Source: Methanobacteriota archaeon
Lineage (GTDB): Archaea > Thermoplasmatota > Poseidoniia > Poseidoniales > Poseidoniaceae
Length of the DNA stretch: 41,171 bases
Direction: 5' to 3'
Assembly (NCBI GenBank): GCA_002706065.1
Contig: PAJM01000024.1
Location: 14,798 to 55,968 of the forward strand
The position numbers and the translations under genes are program-made. Position 1 is the first letter of the stretch, and each line of letters starts with the position of its first letter. The notes under the pieces are model-generated. The model saw only the letters and a program-made list of their open reading frames with translations, was not told the origin of the DNA and searched no databases. Shown here one piece after another: positions 9,853 to 19,795 of this stretch.

Positions 9853-12850
9853 TCACTGACCTTCAAATGGATCGCACAATTCACCTTGGCCTGGGAAACT
9901 AATTGGATTACGAGGGTTGGTGTCCCATTTGAACTCACAGTAATTTGTGTGTCCGTCTCCATCACTGTCAACCAGCCGATCAGCACCATCAAACGGATCG
10001 AATTCAAAGTGATACTCCCATCCAGTGGCCATACCATCGTCGTCGTGGTCCATGTAATAGACCTCAGGTCCATCTTCCCATGCATCTCCATCCGTGTCGT
10101 TGCTAACTGGATTTGTTCCGTTTTGGAATTCCTCAAAATTGGTATAATTCTCGAGATTATTGTAGAACTTCATTCCATCAGGAGTATCAGGATCAATGTT
10201 GCATTCTGCGTTGGTTGAGTCGTTGTATCCAGGGCAATACTTCTTGATGAGACCCGTGCGATTGAGTCCATCAGAGTCGGGATCTTCCTCTCCATCATTG
10301 ATTCCATCGAGGTCACTATCAGCCATGGACGGGTCCATTACACCACGTGCACCATAGGCATTGATGGTTGAATTGTCAACGAGGTTATTGTTGATGGCTT
10401 CATACGAATATCGGACTTCCCAACCATCAGGCAGCATATCTCCGTCGGTATCATCATCGACAGGGTTTGTGTTCCAGTTGGAAGGCGATTCGGCACCGTT
10501 TGCGAGAGTATCGTTATCGATATCATAGGTATCGTCTTTGAGAGAGTTGAGTGAAGGATCAAGGGCCCATCGTCCTTTACAACCATCACAGAGTGGGTTA
10601 CCTGGAAGGTCGAAACCTGAAAGGTTCATTTCATGAACTGCATATTTCTTCTGCAATTGGAATCCACCCAGCCAATTGATCCATACGTAACCGCCAGGTT
10701 CCATTAGGCAACTGTTCGAGGTGCTTTCAGTGCAACCTGGACGATCCCAACTGGACACCGCTACCCAGAGGGAATGCGAATTTGTGTTTTCTTCTGTTGA
10801 TTTGACTTGCATTTCCCAACCGTCCAACATACCATCGGCATCTGTATCGTTGATCAACGGGTTCGTTTCATACTGGAACGGTCGTGGGATGAAGAGAATT
10901 TCATTTCCATCAATGAGACCATCATTGTCTGTATCAGAGTTGTTGGCATGGGTTACGAAATTGTCTGCACCTGCAATGACTTCTTCTCCATCCTCTAGTC
11001 CATCGTTGTCGGTATCGAACATACACGCTGATGTGTAATATTGTTCGCCATTGAACATGTATCCAAGCATGACTTCTTGTTGATCGCTTTCTCCGTCACC
11101 ATCGGTGTCAACATTGGATGCATTTGAGCCCTGTCCGTCACAGGTCGATGAGAATTCAACGAAATCCGATAGACCATCTGAATCGGTGTCAGCAAGTCCT
11201 GGATCTGAGACGACCCATGTCAGTTGGACACCACGGTTGACGACGAGGATTTCCCATCCACCAACTTCGATACCATCGAGAAGGCCATCAAGATCTGTGT
11301 CGCCGTGGGTAGGATCTGTAGAACGGCCAACTGCATTACCATTCTCATCCAATCGAGCTTGGTATTCCATCAGGTTGGTAAATCGTTCAGATTCTTCAAC
11401 GACATTCATCCAGACGAAGAGTCTTGACTCAACTTGATCACCTGGTGCGACGTTGATGTGATAGACATAACCATCAACAGGAGCGACCATGTAGACGGTT
11501 TGCTTGTTACCTCCACCGAGGGTATACTGGCCACGAGCAACCGTTGAATTTGCGGTGACATAGTCACCTTTTTGCACATAGATATCAACGACCGTTGTCG
11601 TAAGTTCGAGTTCGTCAAAGACAACATCGCCATCACCGTCAGAGTCCCAGCCATCGAAGTCTATGTCGTCGTTAGCATTGCTTGCGTTTCGAGGATTCAA
11701 TGGGTACTCGAGTGTTGTACGATTGTATTGTGTTGCCTCCCAACCATCAGGCATGCCGTCCTGATCTGTGTCTTCAGTCCATGGTGAAGTGAACGATGGC
11801 AAACCGTTGGTTAAATCGAATTTGAGAGCTACCTGATATTCCTCAAGATTGTTTAACCCATCTTCATCCCAGTCATTGTATCCATCGGATGCATTGGATG
11901 GGCTTAGTAGCTCAGCGTTTGCTTTTTGAGGATTTGAACTTGCAAATGGATGGCTGTCCTTGAACGAGTAACAGTATTCGAATCCGTCCGGCATTCCGTC
12001 ACCATCTGTGTCCCAATCGCTCGGGCCGTTAAGATATCCATCACCGTCCATGTCGGAAAGGAACCAGGAGGCACTTACCTCATCAGCAAATGGTGCTGCA
12101 GTAGGTAGGCGCTGGGATGGGGGGGTGATGACTGGTTCACCACACGTAGCACCAAGTTGGAAGTCAAGAATCATGTTTGCATTGTTCACCTCTAGAATGT
12201 CAGGTAGCATATCGTTGTCCGAATCTTTCGCAGCAGGATTTGTCCCGTAGGCTTCTTCCTGGAAATTGAGCAATCCATCATCATCGAAATCAAGAACTTG
12301 GTCGCAGGAGTGGCGTCCTAGAGGGTTCTCGAGTTCTTCCCAAGTTGGGGCGCCTTCAAAATCTTCGAGAAGATCTGACAGTGTTTGTTCAAGAGGACCA
12401 TTGAGAAGTGTGCAATCCCAGTTTCCAGAAAGGGGATTGAATAGCATGACGGTTCCATCTGGAGAAGAGACGTTCATTGTGTAGAGAGATTCCCAACGAT
12501 CGTTGAGTCCGCCGTTATCTGTATCTGCACGTTGTGGGTCAGTTCCCAATTCGGCTTCTTGCTCGTTGGTCAAACCATCGTTATCAGGATCGCCATATTT
12601 TCCTTGGGTTGGATCGGGCCAAGAATCGCTTTCATTGCTAACCTCAGCATCTTCTGCTGTGTTGGTTGAACCAGTCTCTTCTTCTGCAAGTTCAGATTCT
12701 CCGCTATCAAGAGGATTCAAGCCATGAGCCACTTCCCAACCATCGCTCATTCCGTCGTTATCGGTATCAGGATCATCTTTGAGCGTACCATATTGAGACT
12801 CTTCGAGAACATCTGGCAAGCCATCGCCGTCAGTGTCGATTGCTTCCCCA
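9853..12850 (-). repeat. Tandem degenerate thrombospondin-3/EF-like repeats (protein level; degenerate at DNA level)
   Basis: Recurring DNA motif resembling ccatc-gtt-tcggtatc (antisense of DTDNDG-DG) across the gene; translation shows DTDxDGLxDGxE units. Confidence 0.75.
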
Positions 12851-13014
12851 GAGGAAATCTCAATATCAGGGTTGATGTTTTCTTCAGCAGCACTATCAAA
12901 ATCACCTACACCTGAAGAGGTTTGATAAAACCCACTTATCCCTACAAACAGGGACCCGAAAATCAGTGTTGAAATGATAGCAGCATACGCCATTTGGTTG
13001 TGATTAAGTGACAT
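9853..13014 (-). CDS. Large secreted thrombospondin type 3-repeat protein
   Basis: 1053 aa with N-terminal hydrophobic signal (AAIISTLIFGSLFVGISGF) and more than ten DTDxDGxxDGWE-type repeats. It ends only 3 bp upstream of the following gene. Confidence 0.8.
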   Translation of the reverse strand: MSLNHNQMAYAAIISTLIFGSLFVGISGFYQTSSGVGDFDSAAEENINPDIEISSGEAIDTDGDGLPDVLEESQYGTLKDDPDTDNDGMSDGWEVAHGLNPLDSGESELAEEETGSTNTAEDAEVSNESDSWPDPTQGKYGDPDNDGLTNEQEAELGTDPQRADTDNGGLNDRWESLYTMNVSSPDGTVMLFNPLSGNWDCTLLNGPLEQTLSDLLEDFEGAPTWEELENPLGRHSCDQVLDFDDDGLLNFQEEAYGTNPAAKDSDNDMLPDILEVNNANMILDFQLGATCGEPVITPPSQRLPTAAPFADEVSASWFLSDMDGDGYLNGPSDWDTDGDGMPDGFEYCYSFKDSHPFASSNPQKANAELLSPSNASDGYNDWDEDGLNNLEEYQVALKFDLTNGLPSFTSPWTEDTDQDGMPDGWEATQYNRTTLEYPLNPRNASNANDDIDFDGWDSDGDGDVVFDELELTTTVVDIYVQKGDYVTANSTVARGQYTLGGGNKQTVYMVAPVDGYVYHINVAPGDQVESRLFVWMNVVEESERFTNLMEYQARLDENGNAVGRSTDPTHGDTDLDGLLDGIEVGGWEILVVNRGVQLTWVVSDPGLADTDSDGLSDFVEFSSTCDGQGSNASNVDTDGDGESDQQEVMLGYMFNGEQYYTSACMFDTDNDGLEDGEEVIAGADNFVTHANNSDTDNDGLIDGNEILFIPRPFQYETNPLINDTDADGMLDGWEMQVKSTEENTNSHSLWVAVSSWDRPGCTESTSNSCLMEPGGYVWINWLGGFQLQKKYAVHEMNLSGFDLPGNPLCDGCKGRWALDPSLNSLKDDTYDIDNDTLANGAESPSNWNTNPVDDDTDGDMLPDGWEVRYSYEAINNNLVDNSTINAYGARGVMDPSMADSDLDGINDGEEDPDSDGLNRTGLIKKYCPGYNDSTNAECNIDPDTPDGMKFYNNLENYTNFEEFQNGTNPVSNDTDGDAWEDGPEVYYMDHDDDGMATGWEYHFEFDPFDGADRLVDSDGDGHTNYCEFKWDTNPRNPISFPGQGELCDPFEGQ

Positions 13015-13115
13015 TAAATGTAGCCTCCGCGCCTTAACTATTCTATCGACAACATGATTCGGTTATGAACCTTGACCTTATCTGCTCAACGTGTTCCCAT
13101 CAAATTACGCTACAA

Positions 13116-14174
13116 TCAACCGTTTTGGTATTCAAGAAATGATTCAATTTTGACCAGAAATGTTTCATTTTTTGGTTGAAGTTGCATACGGTAGGTGCGA
13201 CCATGAGCTCGCTCCCAAATCCCACCGATGATACCAAGTGTAAATGGAAGACTGGGGCCATGTTGGATGCAGCACGTAAGTTCGAGTGTTGAAGTATCGT
13301 ATTCAAGAATCTCGACAGTTCCCCATCCTCGAACGGCCAGATAATGGTCGAAATATGCATCCCAACTTGTTTGATCGGTGATGTAAACAGGTTGTTCAGA
13401 ACTAAGAAACATCGCTGAAGTCGATTCGATAACAGTCTGGAGTAGATTCGCAAATGGGGACAATGACTCGTTTTCATGAGAAAACCATTCCCTCTTGGAC
13501 GTCTGAAGGTACGGCAAACATGAGCGAAGGAAACGTTCCAATGCTTTGACAGGAATCAGGAGCACACGTTCTCCTTCCATGCGAAGTTCACATCCATGAT
13601 GCTGCTCAAGAGTCATCATCGACGATGATTTGACGTTGACGGAAGACGAGGACCAAGGAAAGGCTTCATGGGGTTTCGGGGGTGGCAAATTGTCCGATTC
13701 CTCCAGCTCCAATTGTACGGTTTGAGGACGAGGTTCAAGCCAACGAATCTTGTATCGTTGCTGAGTGTAAGTTTCGAGGATGTATTGGCCCAAGGCGACG
13801 CAGAGAAGTGAATGGCCACTTTGAACTACACGGTTGGTTTTTAACTCAACACGACCCCATCCCAACGCCGAATAAATTCGTTCCATTGCTTTCTGATTCT
13901 TCCCTTTCCGAAATAATCCACGCACAGGAAGGAATGCTTCTCGGAGTTCAAGGAAATCCACAAATGCATTGACGAATGTCCTGCTCATTGGACGTTGAAA
14001 CATTGGCTCGAAATGATTCCACCACGTATGAAACTCATGCTGTCGCCACACGATGACTTCGCCAAACAACGGATGGTGGATGAGACCACGATCTGGAATC
14101 AACTCGAGACGCTCATTGGTCTCGATGGACTTCACATCCCTTCGTATGCCGGCATTGATTCCGAATCGAAGCAA
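13116..14174 (-). CDS. Conserved-looking hypothetical protein with an apparent internal duplication
   Basis: 352-aa ORF on the coding strand of the cluster. Both halves contain GWG-x-VE followed by a similar beta-rich block. It overlaps the upstream SHMT gene end; an internal ATG start is possible. Confidence 0.6.
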   Translation of the reverse strand: MLRFGINAGIRRDVKSIETNERLELIPDRGLIHHPLFGEVIVWRQHEFHTWWNHFEPMFQRPMSRTFVNAFVDFLELREAFLPVRGLFRKGKNQKAMERIYSALGWGRVELKTNRVVQSGHSLLCVALGQYILETYTQQRYKIRWLEPRPQTVQLELEESDNLPPPKPHEAFPWSSSSVNVKSSSMMTLEQHHGCELRMEGERVLLIPVKALERFLRSCLPYLQTSKREWFSHENESLSPFANLLQTVIESTSAMFLSSEQPVYITDQTSWDAYFDHYLAVRGWGTVEILEYDTSTLELTCCIQHGPSLPFTLGIIGGIWERAHGRTYRMQLQPKNETFLVKIESFLEYQNG

Positions 14175-15475
14175 TAGTGCACATGTTGGAAGTCGGATTT
14201 GAGATGCTTGACATCATTGGATACTTGCTTTGGATCTTCATCGTGAATCAACACTCGTGCGTAAAGTGATGCCACCTCTGACATTTCGGTCACACCCATA
14301 CCGACACGAGTCAATTCCTGTACGCCTAAACGCAGTCCTGAAGGATTCATGGCCTTCGTATCACCAGGTAGCATGTTCATGTTGGTAATAATGCCTGCAT
14401 CTTCCAATTTCCTAGCTGCGATTGCACCAGCACCAGAATCCACTCCACCATGACGCGTCAAGACTTGGTGCGACGCTGTGTAGCCACGTGATTCTGCTAG
14501 GACGTCAAATCCTTCGGAAGCCAGTGCTTCTGCAAACGCTTTTGCGTTTCTCACAATATCGGTTGCGTAAGCCTGACCAAATGCTTCGAACTCCGCAAGA
14601 GCAACGACTTTTCCGGCTACGTGATGGAGATGATAAGAAGAGCAAACACCAGGGAACATGGCATTGTTCAACCGTCGGTGAAATGTTTCATCCTCACTCG
14701 ATGAAAGTAGAAATCCGCCTTGTGGGCCCGGGAACGTTTTGTGCGATGAGCCCGTCATGACATCAGCTCCTTCACGAAGCGGGTCCTGGAAAACGCCTCC
14801 GGCGATTAATCCGAGTACGTGGGCTCCGTCGTACATCACAGTTGAATCGACTTCATGAGCAGCATCGGCAAGTTCCTTCAACGGGGTTGGAAACAAGAAA
14901 ACCGACTGACCAACCAGAGTAATTTTTGGCTTCACATCACGAATAAGGGCACACGATGCATCGATGTCGGGTTCCATTCGATCCTCGTCCCAAGGGTACG
15001 TTGAAACATTGAGATCACGCAAACCAACTGCGCCCATTCGGGCATGCGATATGTGGCCACCATCAGCTGTCGAAACTGCGGTTATGGAATCACCCGGTTT
15101 CGCCAATGCCTTCAATGCTCCAATGTTTGAGACGGTACCAGACGTTGATTGAATGTTGGCAAAATTTGCCTGAAACACCTTCTTTGCAAGAGTGATTCCA
15201 ATGTCTTCAATCGTATCGAAATCGTCACAGCCCTGATAGTAACGTTTTCCTGGCAATCCCTCTGCATACCGTCCGTGCAAATCAGAGTTAATGGCCCGTT
15301 TTACGTTCGGCGAAATGATGTTTTCTGAAGCGATCATCCCAAGGCCTTGACCATACAATCGTGTGCTTTGCGCAGATGCTGCTAGAACGGCATTGACAGA
15401 TTCACGAGGTGAGCGAGTTGTCATAGAGCGACCATGTCGACGAGGTTCATGAAGTCTGTGAACGGGTCTGCTCAC
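14132..15475 (-). CDS. glyA: Serine hydroxymethyltransferase (archaeal type)
   Basis: LGMIASENIISPNVKRAINSDLHGRYAEGLPGKRYYQGCDDFDTIE, VMYDGAHVLGLIAGG and the PLP lysine region DVMTGSSHKTFPGPQGGFLL. The true start may be an internal Met (MTTRSPRESV). Confidence 0.9.
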   Translation of the reverse strand: MSRPVHRLHEPRRHGRSMTTRSPRESVNAVLAASAQSTRLYGQGLGMIASENIISPNVKRAINSDLHGRYAEGLPGKRYYQGCDDFDTIEDIGITLAKKVFQANFANIQSTSGTVSNIGALKALAKPGDSITAVSTADGGHISHARMGAVGLRDLNVSTYPWDEDRMEPDIDASCALIRDVKPKITLVGQSVFLFPTPLKELADAAHEVDSTVMYDGAHVLGLIAGGVFQDPLREGADVMTGSSHKTFPGPQGGFLLSSSEDETFHRRLNNAMFPGVCSSYHLHHVAGKVVALAEFEAFGQAYATDIVRNAKAFAEALASEGFDVLAESRGYTASHQVLTRHGGVDSGAGAIAARKLEDAGIITNMNMLPGDTKAMNPSGLRLGVQELTRVGMGVTEMSEVASLYARVLIHDEDPKQVSNDVKHLKSDFQHVHYCFDSESMPAYEGM

Positions 15476-18400
15476 CTTTTATGGCTACTGGGTCTTCTCG
15501 GCCCCGAATAACTTGAGCGTTCACTTGCGATTGTATGAGTCGGAACGTTCCGCTTTGAGAGGTTCAAATCCGAAACAGGAGTCTTGCTCGGACCAAGGCT
15601 TGTTGAACGGTTGAGGCTTGTTGTTTTCTTCTGAACCATGGTTTGTCGTCCACGATACGCCACCGGGCCAATCAAACGTTCCAATGCTGGAGTGTCAGCA
15701 TCTTCTTCTTTGGGTCGCTTGAGCCACCAACCCGAGGAGAGAATCGATAGTTTCCCAGGCCGATTCTTCGAAATCGAAAGCGCATTACGCTTGAGTCTTG
15801 AACGAATTGTCTTATCGGAGTCTTTGGGCAAGCGCTCGGTCAACCAACCCGGCAACCCAATATCAAGCACCACTCCGTTGACCGTTACAAGTATGCCTGA
15901 AAGAAGGAGGTGTGTTCCTACTGGAATGTTTTCTCTGCTTGGTTTTACTTTCGAACGCTTCATCATCTTCGCATATTCGACCAGTGAACGCTGGTCACGA
16001 TGTTTGATTTGTTTCCGTTGTTGACGGTTGAATCTGTGGAGACCGAACTGGAGAACAAACAACGTCACAGCAGCAACAGCACCCTCTACTGGCCCATATA
16101 CAGAATCCAATCCGATCCCGGTAACAACAAAAATCATGGGAAGCAAGACAAATTGAATGATCTTGTAAAACAATGATGGAGAATACCGGGGCGTCATTCT
16201 ACGTCGTACGGCTTCGTGACTCACAATCATTACATTTGCATTGATTGCCTCATCGATTCCACCTTTGGTCGCCAAACCTGCAACGGGGTTGACAGGTGCG
16301 TCATCCAACCAGCGACGAAGTGATTTGCCTTTTTCGAGGACAAGGGATACTTCGATGTCTTCTGCATCGGCTTCATGGCCAAGGATGACCGACAAGGCCT
16401 TGACGCGAGGATCGTTCACGTCACTCTCACGAAGCTCTTTGTAAATCGAAAGTGCTTGGTGCCAATCTCCGCGGTCAAGTAAACACAAGGCAGCAGCAAT
16501 GCGGGGTCGGACACCAAGCGGGTCTTGCTTTACTGCATCAAGCGCCAACTCCAATGCGTCATCATGGCGGCGTTGCATTCGAAGAGTTGCGATGTTTGAA
16601 ATGGCTGAAATAAGCGAAATTCGGTCAGTGTGTTGTATTGCTTCTTTGGAGTGTGATGGGGCCCAATAGCGCAACATTCGCATTTTCTCATTGAGGTGAT
16701 CGATCGTTGAATTGTTTTCCCAATCCCATAAATCGTCCTCATCGACACTCCCCTGCCATGGGTCAAGCCATTCGCAGATGAAGGCAAGTAGTTCTGGCTC
16801 ATCGTACCCTTCGGGTTGTTGGAGACCCCGCAATGCTCCACGTGCAGCATCCAAGCGACGGGTTGCAATGTAGCCTGTTGCGATAAGCATTCGAGCCTCA
16901 TCATCGTCACCACCGGATTGAGCCAAGACTTTTTTTGCCTCTTCAATTGATTTCGGCCAAAGACCTCGAATTGCACATTCCCACATTTTTGCACGGGCTT
17001 TTTCATGGCGAACAAGTGATTGATCGCCATCAATGGATTGCTTTTGGAATCGGATCAAACCATCAAGGTCTTCTTGCAAAGCAGCATTGTCGATGTATTC
17101 CCGCATCCAGTCACCACCAGCCAACATAACGGCACCTTCTCGACGCTCTTCGGGATCCAGATCAAAACGAATCTGACGAAGTGGGGAGAGACGGGCGATT
17201 GAGAGAAGCCAAGTGAACAAGAAAACAGCGTTACCAACTGCAATGAACATCCATGTGGCGAGGAGGCGCATCTCTTCATTGAATCCTTGATTTTCAAGGT
17301 TCGAGGTAAAGGGCATCAAATCTCCAAATTCTTTGTAGCAAACAAGTATCAAGAGCAAGACAGTGTACCCGGAAAACCCAGCGAATGCAAAGGCGATTTG
17401 GCGTCCTTGTGCGGCTTCTTCAGTGCGGATTTCACGGGGAGTGTCCAACGTGACACCAAACATTCCACCGAAGGTTTGGCCACCGAGAATAAGGTTGCGA
17501 GTAAGTTCAAAAATAAACGCCAATCCAACAATCGCAATGTTTAGGGAGAGATACAATGAGAGGAACTGTGGCATCGATTTGATGAATTCCCAGTGGAATA
17601 GGAACTCAGAGATAAGGTCGATTCGTTCGTAAATTGAATGCCCAATGATACCTCCGAAATTGAGAATTTCTTCAGCATTCGAAGGCCGGTTATAGAGAAC
17701 GTGGAATACCGTCACGATTCCGTTGAGCGCTGTAACTGGCATCGTTATGAGGAACAATACGAGAAGAAGTGAAAACAATCGATTAACGAACGATGGTTTG
17801 TCGGGATCGATTGGATTTCTTCGACCATTTGCTGTTCTCCACTTGTTGAGAAGCAGCATGTTCCATGAAGCACCCATGATTCGACCATAAGCGAGAATGG
17901 TTGGCGCCATGAACACGAGCATCGTAATAGCAAGCCATACGGGAGTGACTTTGCCGTTGTTTTGATTCATTCCGTAAACGATGGTAATGATTGTTGCTGT
18001 GATCAGAATACTCAGTGTCAGTATACGACGAATACCTGTTCCGATGGTTGTCGCTCCGATTCTTGTGTCACCCTTGCCTGCAAGTTGGGCGTTCATGGTC
18101 TCCCAAGGTGAAATTATGATTGGAATCAATACAAACAGACCGATAATCCATAGGTTTGGTTCGAAATAGGTCTCTGGTAAGAACAACAATTCAGCGATCA
18201 GAAGCAATACACCCAACATGCCCATCATGTACAAGCCAACGCCAAAGGCGACACGACCTTGTTGGAGGATATCGCGAGCATCTTCTGTGGTTCTTGTCAA
18301 GCGATGAACTTCGTACAGATTATCATCGATTTCAAACGCGACCTGAAGAGCAGAAAGTTGACGTGGAACAAAGAATTTCCACAAAATGGCTGCGATGAAA

Positions 18401-18552
18401 AGTGAGAGCAAAAGAGGGTAAAGATAGGTGACATCAAATTCTGTCGGTTTCGCAACCGTCGATGCTGAAACCTGCGGAACGAGTGCGATTATTGCGAGCA
18501 ACAACGCAACAATGGATTTCCGCATGGTACCAAGGCTGATATTCTTCATCAT
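15472..18552 (-). CDS. Multi-pass membrane protein with TPR-like helical repeats
   Basis: Signal or first TM (SIVALLLAIIALVPQVSA), many TM helices in the N-terminal half, a soluble helical-repeat middle (ARMLIATGYIATRRLDAARGALRGL; DALELALDAVKQDPLGVRPRIAAALCLLDRGDWHQALSIYKEL), then further TM helices and a basic tail. Start chosen at an internal ATG; the ORF track extends to 18576. Confidence 0.7.
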   Translation of the reverse strand: MMKNISLGTMRKSIVALLLAIIALVPQVSASTVAKPTEFDVTYLYPLLLSLFIAAILWKFFVPRQLSALQVAFEIDDNLYEVHRLTRTTEDARDILQQGRVAFGVGLYMMGMLGVLLLIAELLFLPETYFEPNLWIIGLFVLIPIIISPWETMNAQLAGKGDTRIGATTIGTGIRRILTLSILITATIITIVYGMNQNNGKVTPVWLAITMLVFMAPTILAYGRIMGASWNMLLLNKWRTANGRRNPIDPDKPSFVNRLFSLLLVLFLITMPVTALNGIVTVFHVLYNRPSNAEEILNFGGIIGHSIYERIDLISEFLFHWEFIKSMPQFLSLYLSLNIAIVGLAFIFELTRNLILGGQTFGGMFGVTLDTPREIRTEEAAQGRQIAFAFAGFSGYTVLLLILVCYKEFGDLMPFTSNLENQGFNEEMRLLATWMFIAVGNAVFLFTWLLSIARLSPLRQIRFDLDPEERREGAVMLAGGDWMREYIDNAALQEDLDGLIRFQKQSIDGDQSLVRHEKARAKMWECAIRGLWPKSIEEAKKVLAQSGGDDDEARMLIATGYIATRRLDAARGALRGLQQPEGYDEPELLAFICEWLDPWQGSVDEDDLWDWENNSTIDHLNEKMRMLRYWAPSHSKEAIQHTDRISLISAISNIATLRMQRRHDDALELALDAVKQDPLGVRPRIAAALCLLDRGDWHQALSIYKELRESDVNDPRVKALSVILGHEADAEDIEVSLVLEKGKSLRRWLDDAPVNPVAGLATKGGIDEAINANVMIVSHEAVRRRMTPRYSPSLFYKIIQFVLLPMIFVVTGIGLDSVYGPVEGAVAAVTLFVLQFGLHRFNRQQRKQIKHRDQRSLVEYAKMMKRSKVKPSRENIPVGTHLLLSGILVTVNGVVLDIGLPGWLTERLPKDSDKTIRSRLKRNALSISKNRPGKLSILSSGWWLKRPKEEDADTPALERLIGPVAYRGRQTMVQKKTTSLNRSTSLGPSKTPVSDLNLSKRNVPTHTIASERSSYSGPRRPSSHKR

Positions 18553-18572
18553 CAATACTTCGCCGCCATCAT

Positions 18573-19784
18573 TCACATTTTTCGATGCCTTTTGAGGAAG
18601 GAATCTATCCGATCAAAGGCCTCATGCAGTGTGGGGATATCTGGAAGAAAAACGAGACGAACATGACCTTTACCTTTGTCTCTACTGAAACCTGAACCGT
18701 GTACAAGTAAGACATGTTCTTCATGAAGCAGCTGTAAAACAAATTCCTTATCGTTGTCTTTCCAGTGCGCATCCGTTAATCGAACAAACATGTAGAATGC
18801 TCCTTCCGGTGCTTCGACTTCCAATCCTTCAATCGTCGCAATGCGTTCAAGACAAACATCTCGTCGTTGCTTTACCGTGTGGGAGTAGTCCTGCATCCAT
18901 GAGCGGTCCTGCTCAAGACCTGCCAAAAACCCGAGTTGTGCTGGAGTAGATGCGCACAAACGCGACCGCAGGATACGTTCAATTCCGTCCCGTACAGAAG
19001 TCAGTGTTGATTCTGGGTCGTGCAAAGCCATGTACCCTATTCGCCATCCTGGTGCATAGTAGACTTTGGAAACACCGTTCATGGTTACGACGGGTGTCGA
19101 ATCCGAACAACTGGCTGCACTGACTTGTCGGTTTGAAAAATCAAGCCCGTCATAGATTTCATCTGCAACCAAAATGCAATCTGGCCATTTCTTGAGGATG
19201 TTGAGCAATCGATCGATGTCATCCTTGCCTACCACTGCACCTGTTGGGTTGTTTGGGTTTATGAGTACAAACAAGCGAACTCGTTCGTTCATTTTCGATT
19301 CGATATCGTCAAAATCGAGGGCCCATCCTCCGGCTGAATCAAGTTGGTACTCAATCGTATCAGCTCCATACATCTGCGGATATGCCATGTACGGAGGATA
19401 ATGTGGTCCAGGGGCAAGTACCTGATCACCTTCTTCCAAAGTTGCTTGAAACAATATCTGTAACGCTTCGGTCACGCCATGACACACGTACACATCGTCC
19501 GATGTCGCAGGCCATCCTTTTCTCTTCTCATCTTGTGCGATTGCGTTGCGGAGTTCTGGTAGTCCATAGGAGGGTGAGTATCCGTTGCGACCATCGTTCA
19601 GTGCACGAGTAAATGCCTCAACCATGTGCGCAGGGGTTGGCAATCCAGGGTACGCAATAGGATCCCCAATGTTGAGTTTGATGATGGAATGACCTTGGGC
19701 TTCAAGTTCTGTAGCAGGAACAACAACATCACGTATTGCGTACTCAATGTTGAGTGAACGCTGTGTTGCTGGTATTTCGGGCAT
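18573..19784 (-). CDS. Class I/II PLP-dependent aminotransferase (alanine/aspartate aminotransferase-like)
   Basis: GHSIIKLNIGDPIAYPGLPTPAHMVEA, YSPSYGLPELRNAIA, LFVLINPNNPTGAVV, LVADEIYDGLDF, MNGVSKVYYAPGWRIGYM. Start set at MPEIPATQ because the upstream extension overlaps the preceding gene. Confidence 0.88.
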   Translation of the reverse strand: MPEIPATQRSLNIEYAIRDVVVPATELEAQGHSIIKLNIGDPIAYPGLPTPAHMVEAFTRALNDGRNGYSPSYGLPELRNAIAQDEKRKGWPATSDDVYVCHGVTEALQILFQATLEEGDQVLAPGPHYPPYMAYPQMYGADTIEYQLDSAGGWALDFDDIESKMNERVRLFVLINPNNPTGAVVGKDDIDRLLNILKKWPDCILVADEIYDGLDFSNRQVSAASCSDSTPVVTMNGVSKVYYAPGWRIGYMALHDPESTLTSVRDGIERILRSRLCASTPAQLGFLAGLEQDRSWMQDYSHTVKQRRDVCLERIATIEGLEVEAPEGAFYMFVRLTDAHWKDNDKEFVLQLLHEEHVLLVHGSGFSRDKGKGHVRLVFLPDIPTLHEAFDRIDSFLKRHRKM

Positions 19785-19795
19785 CAACATCACCA

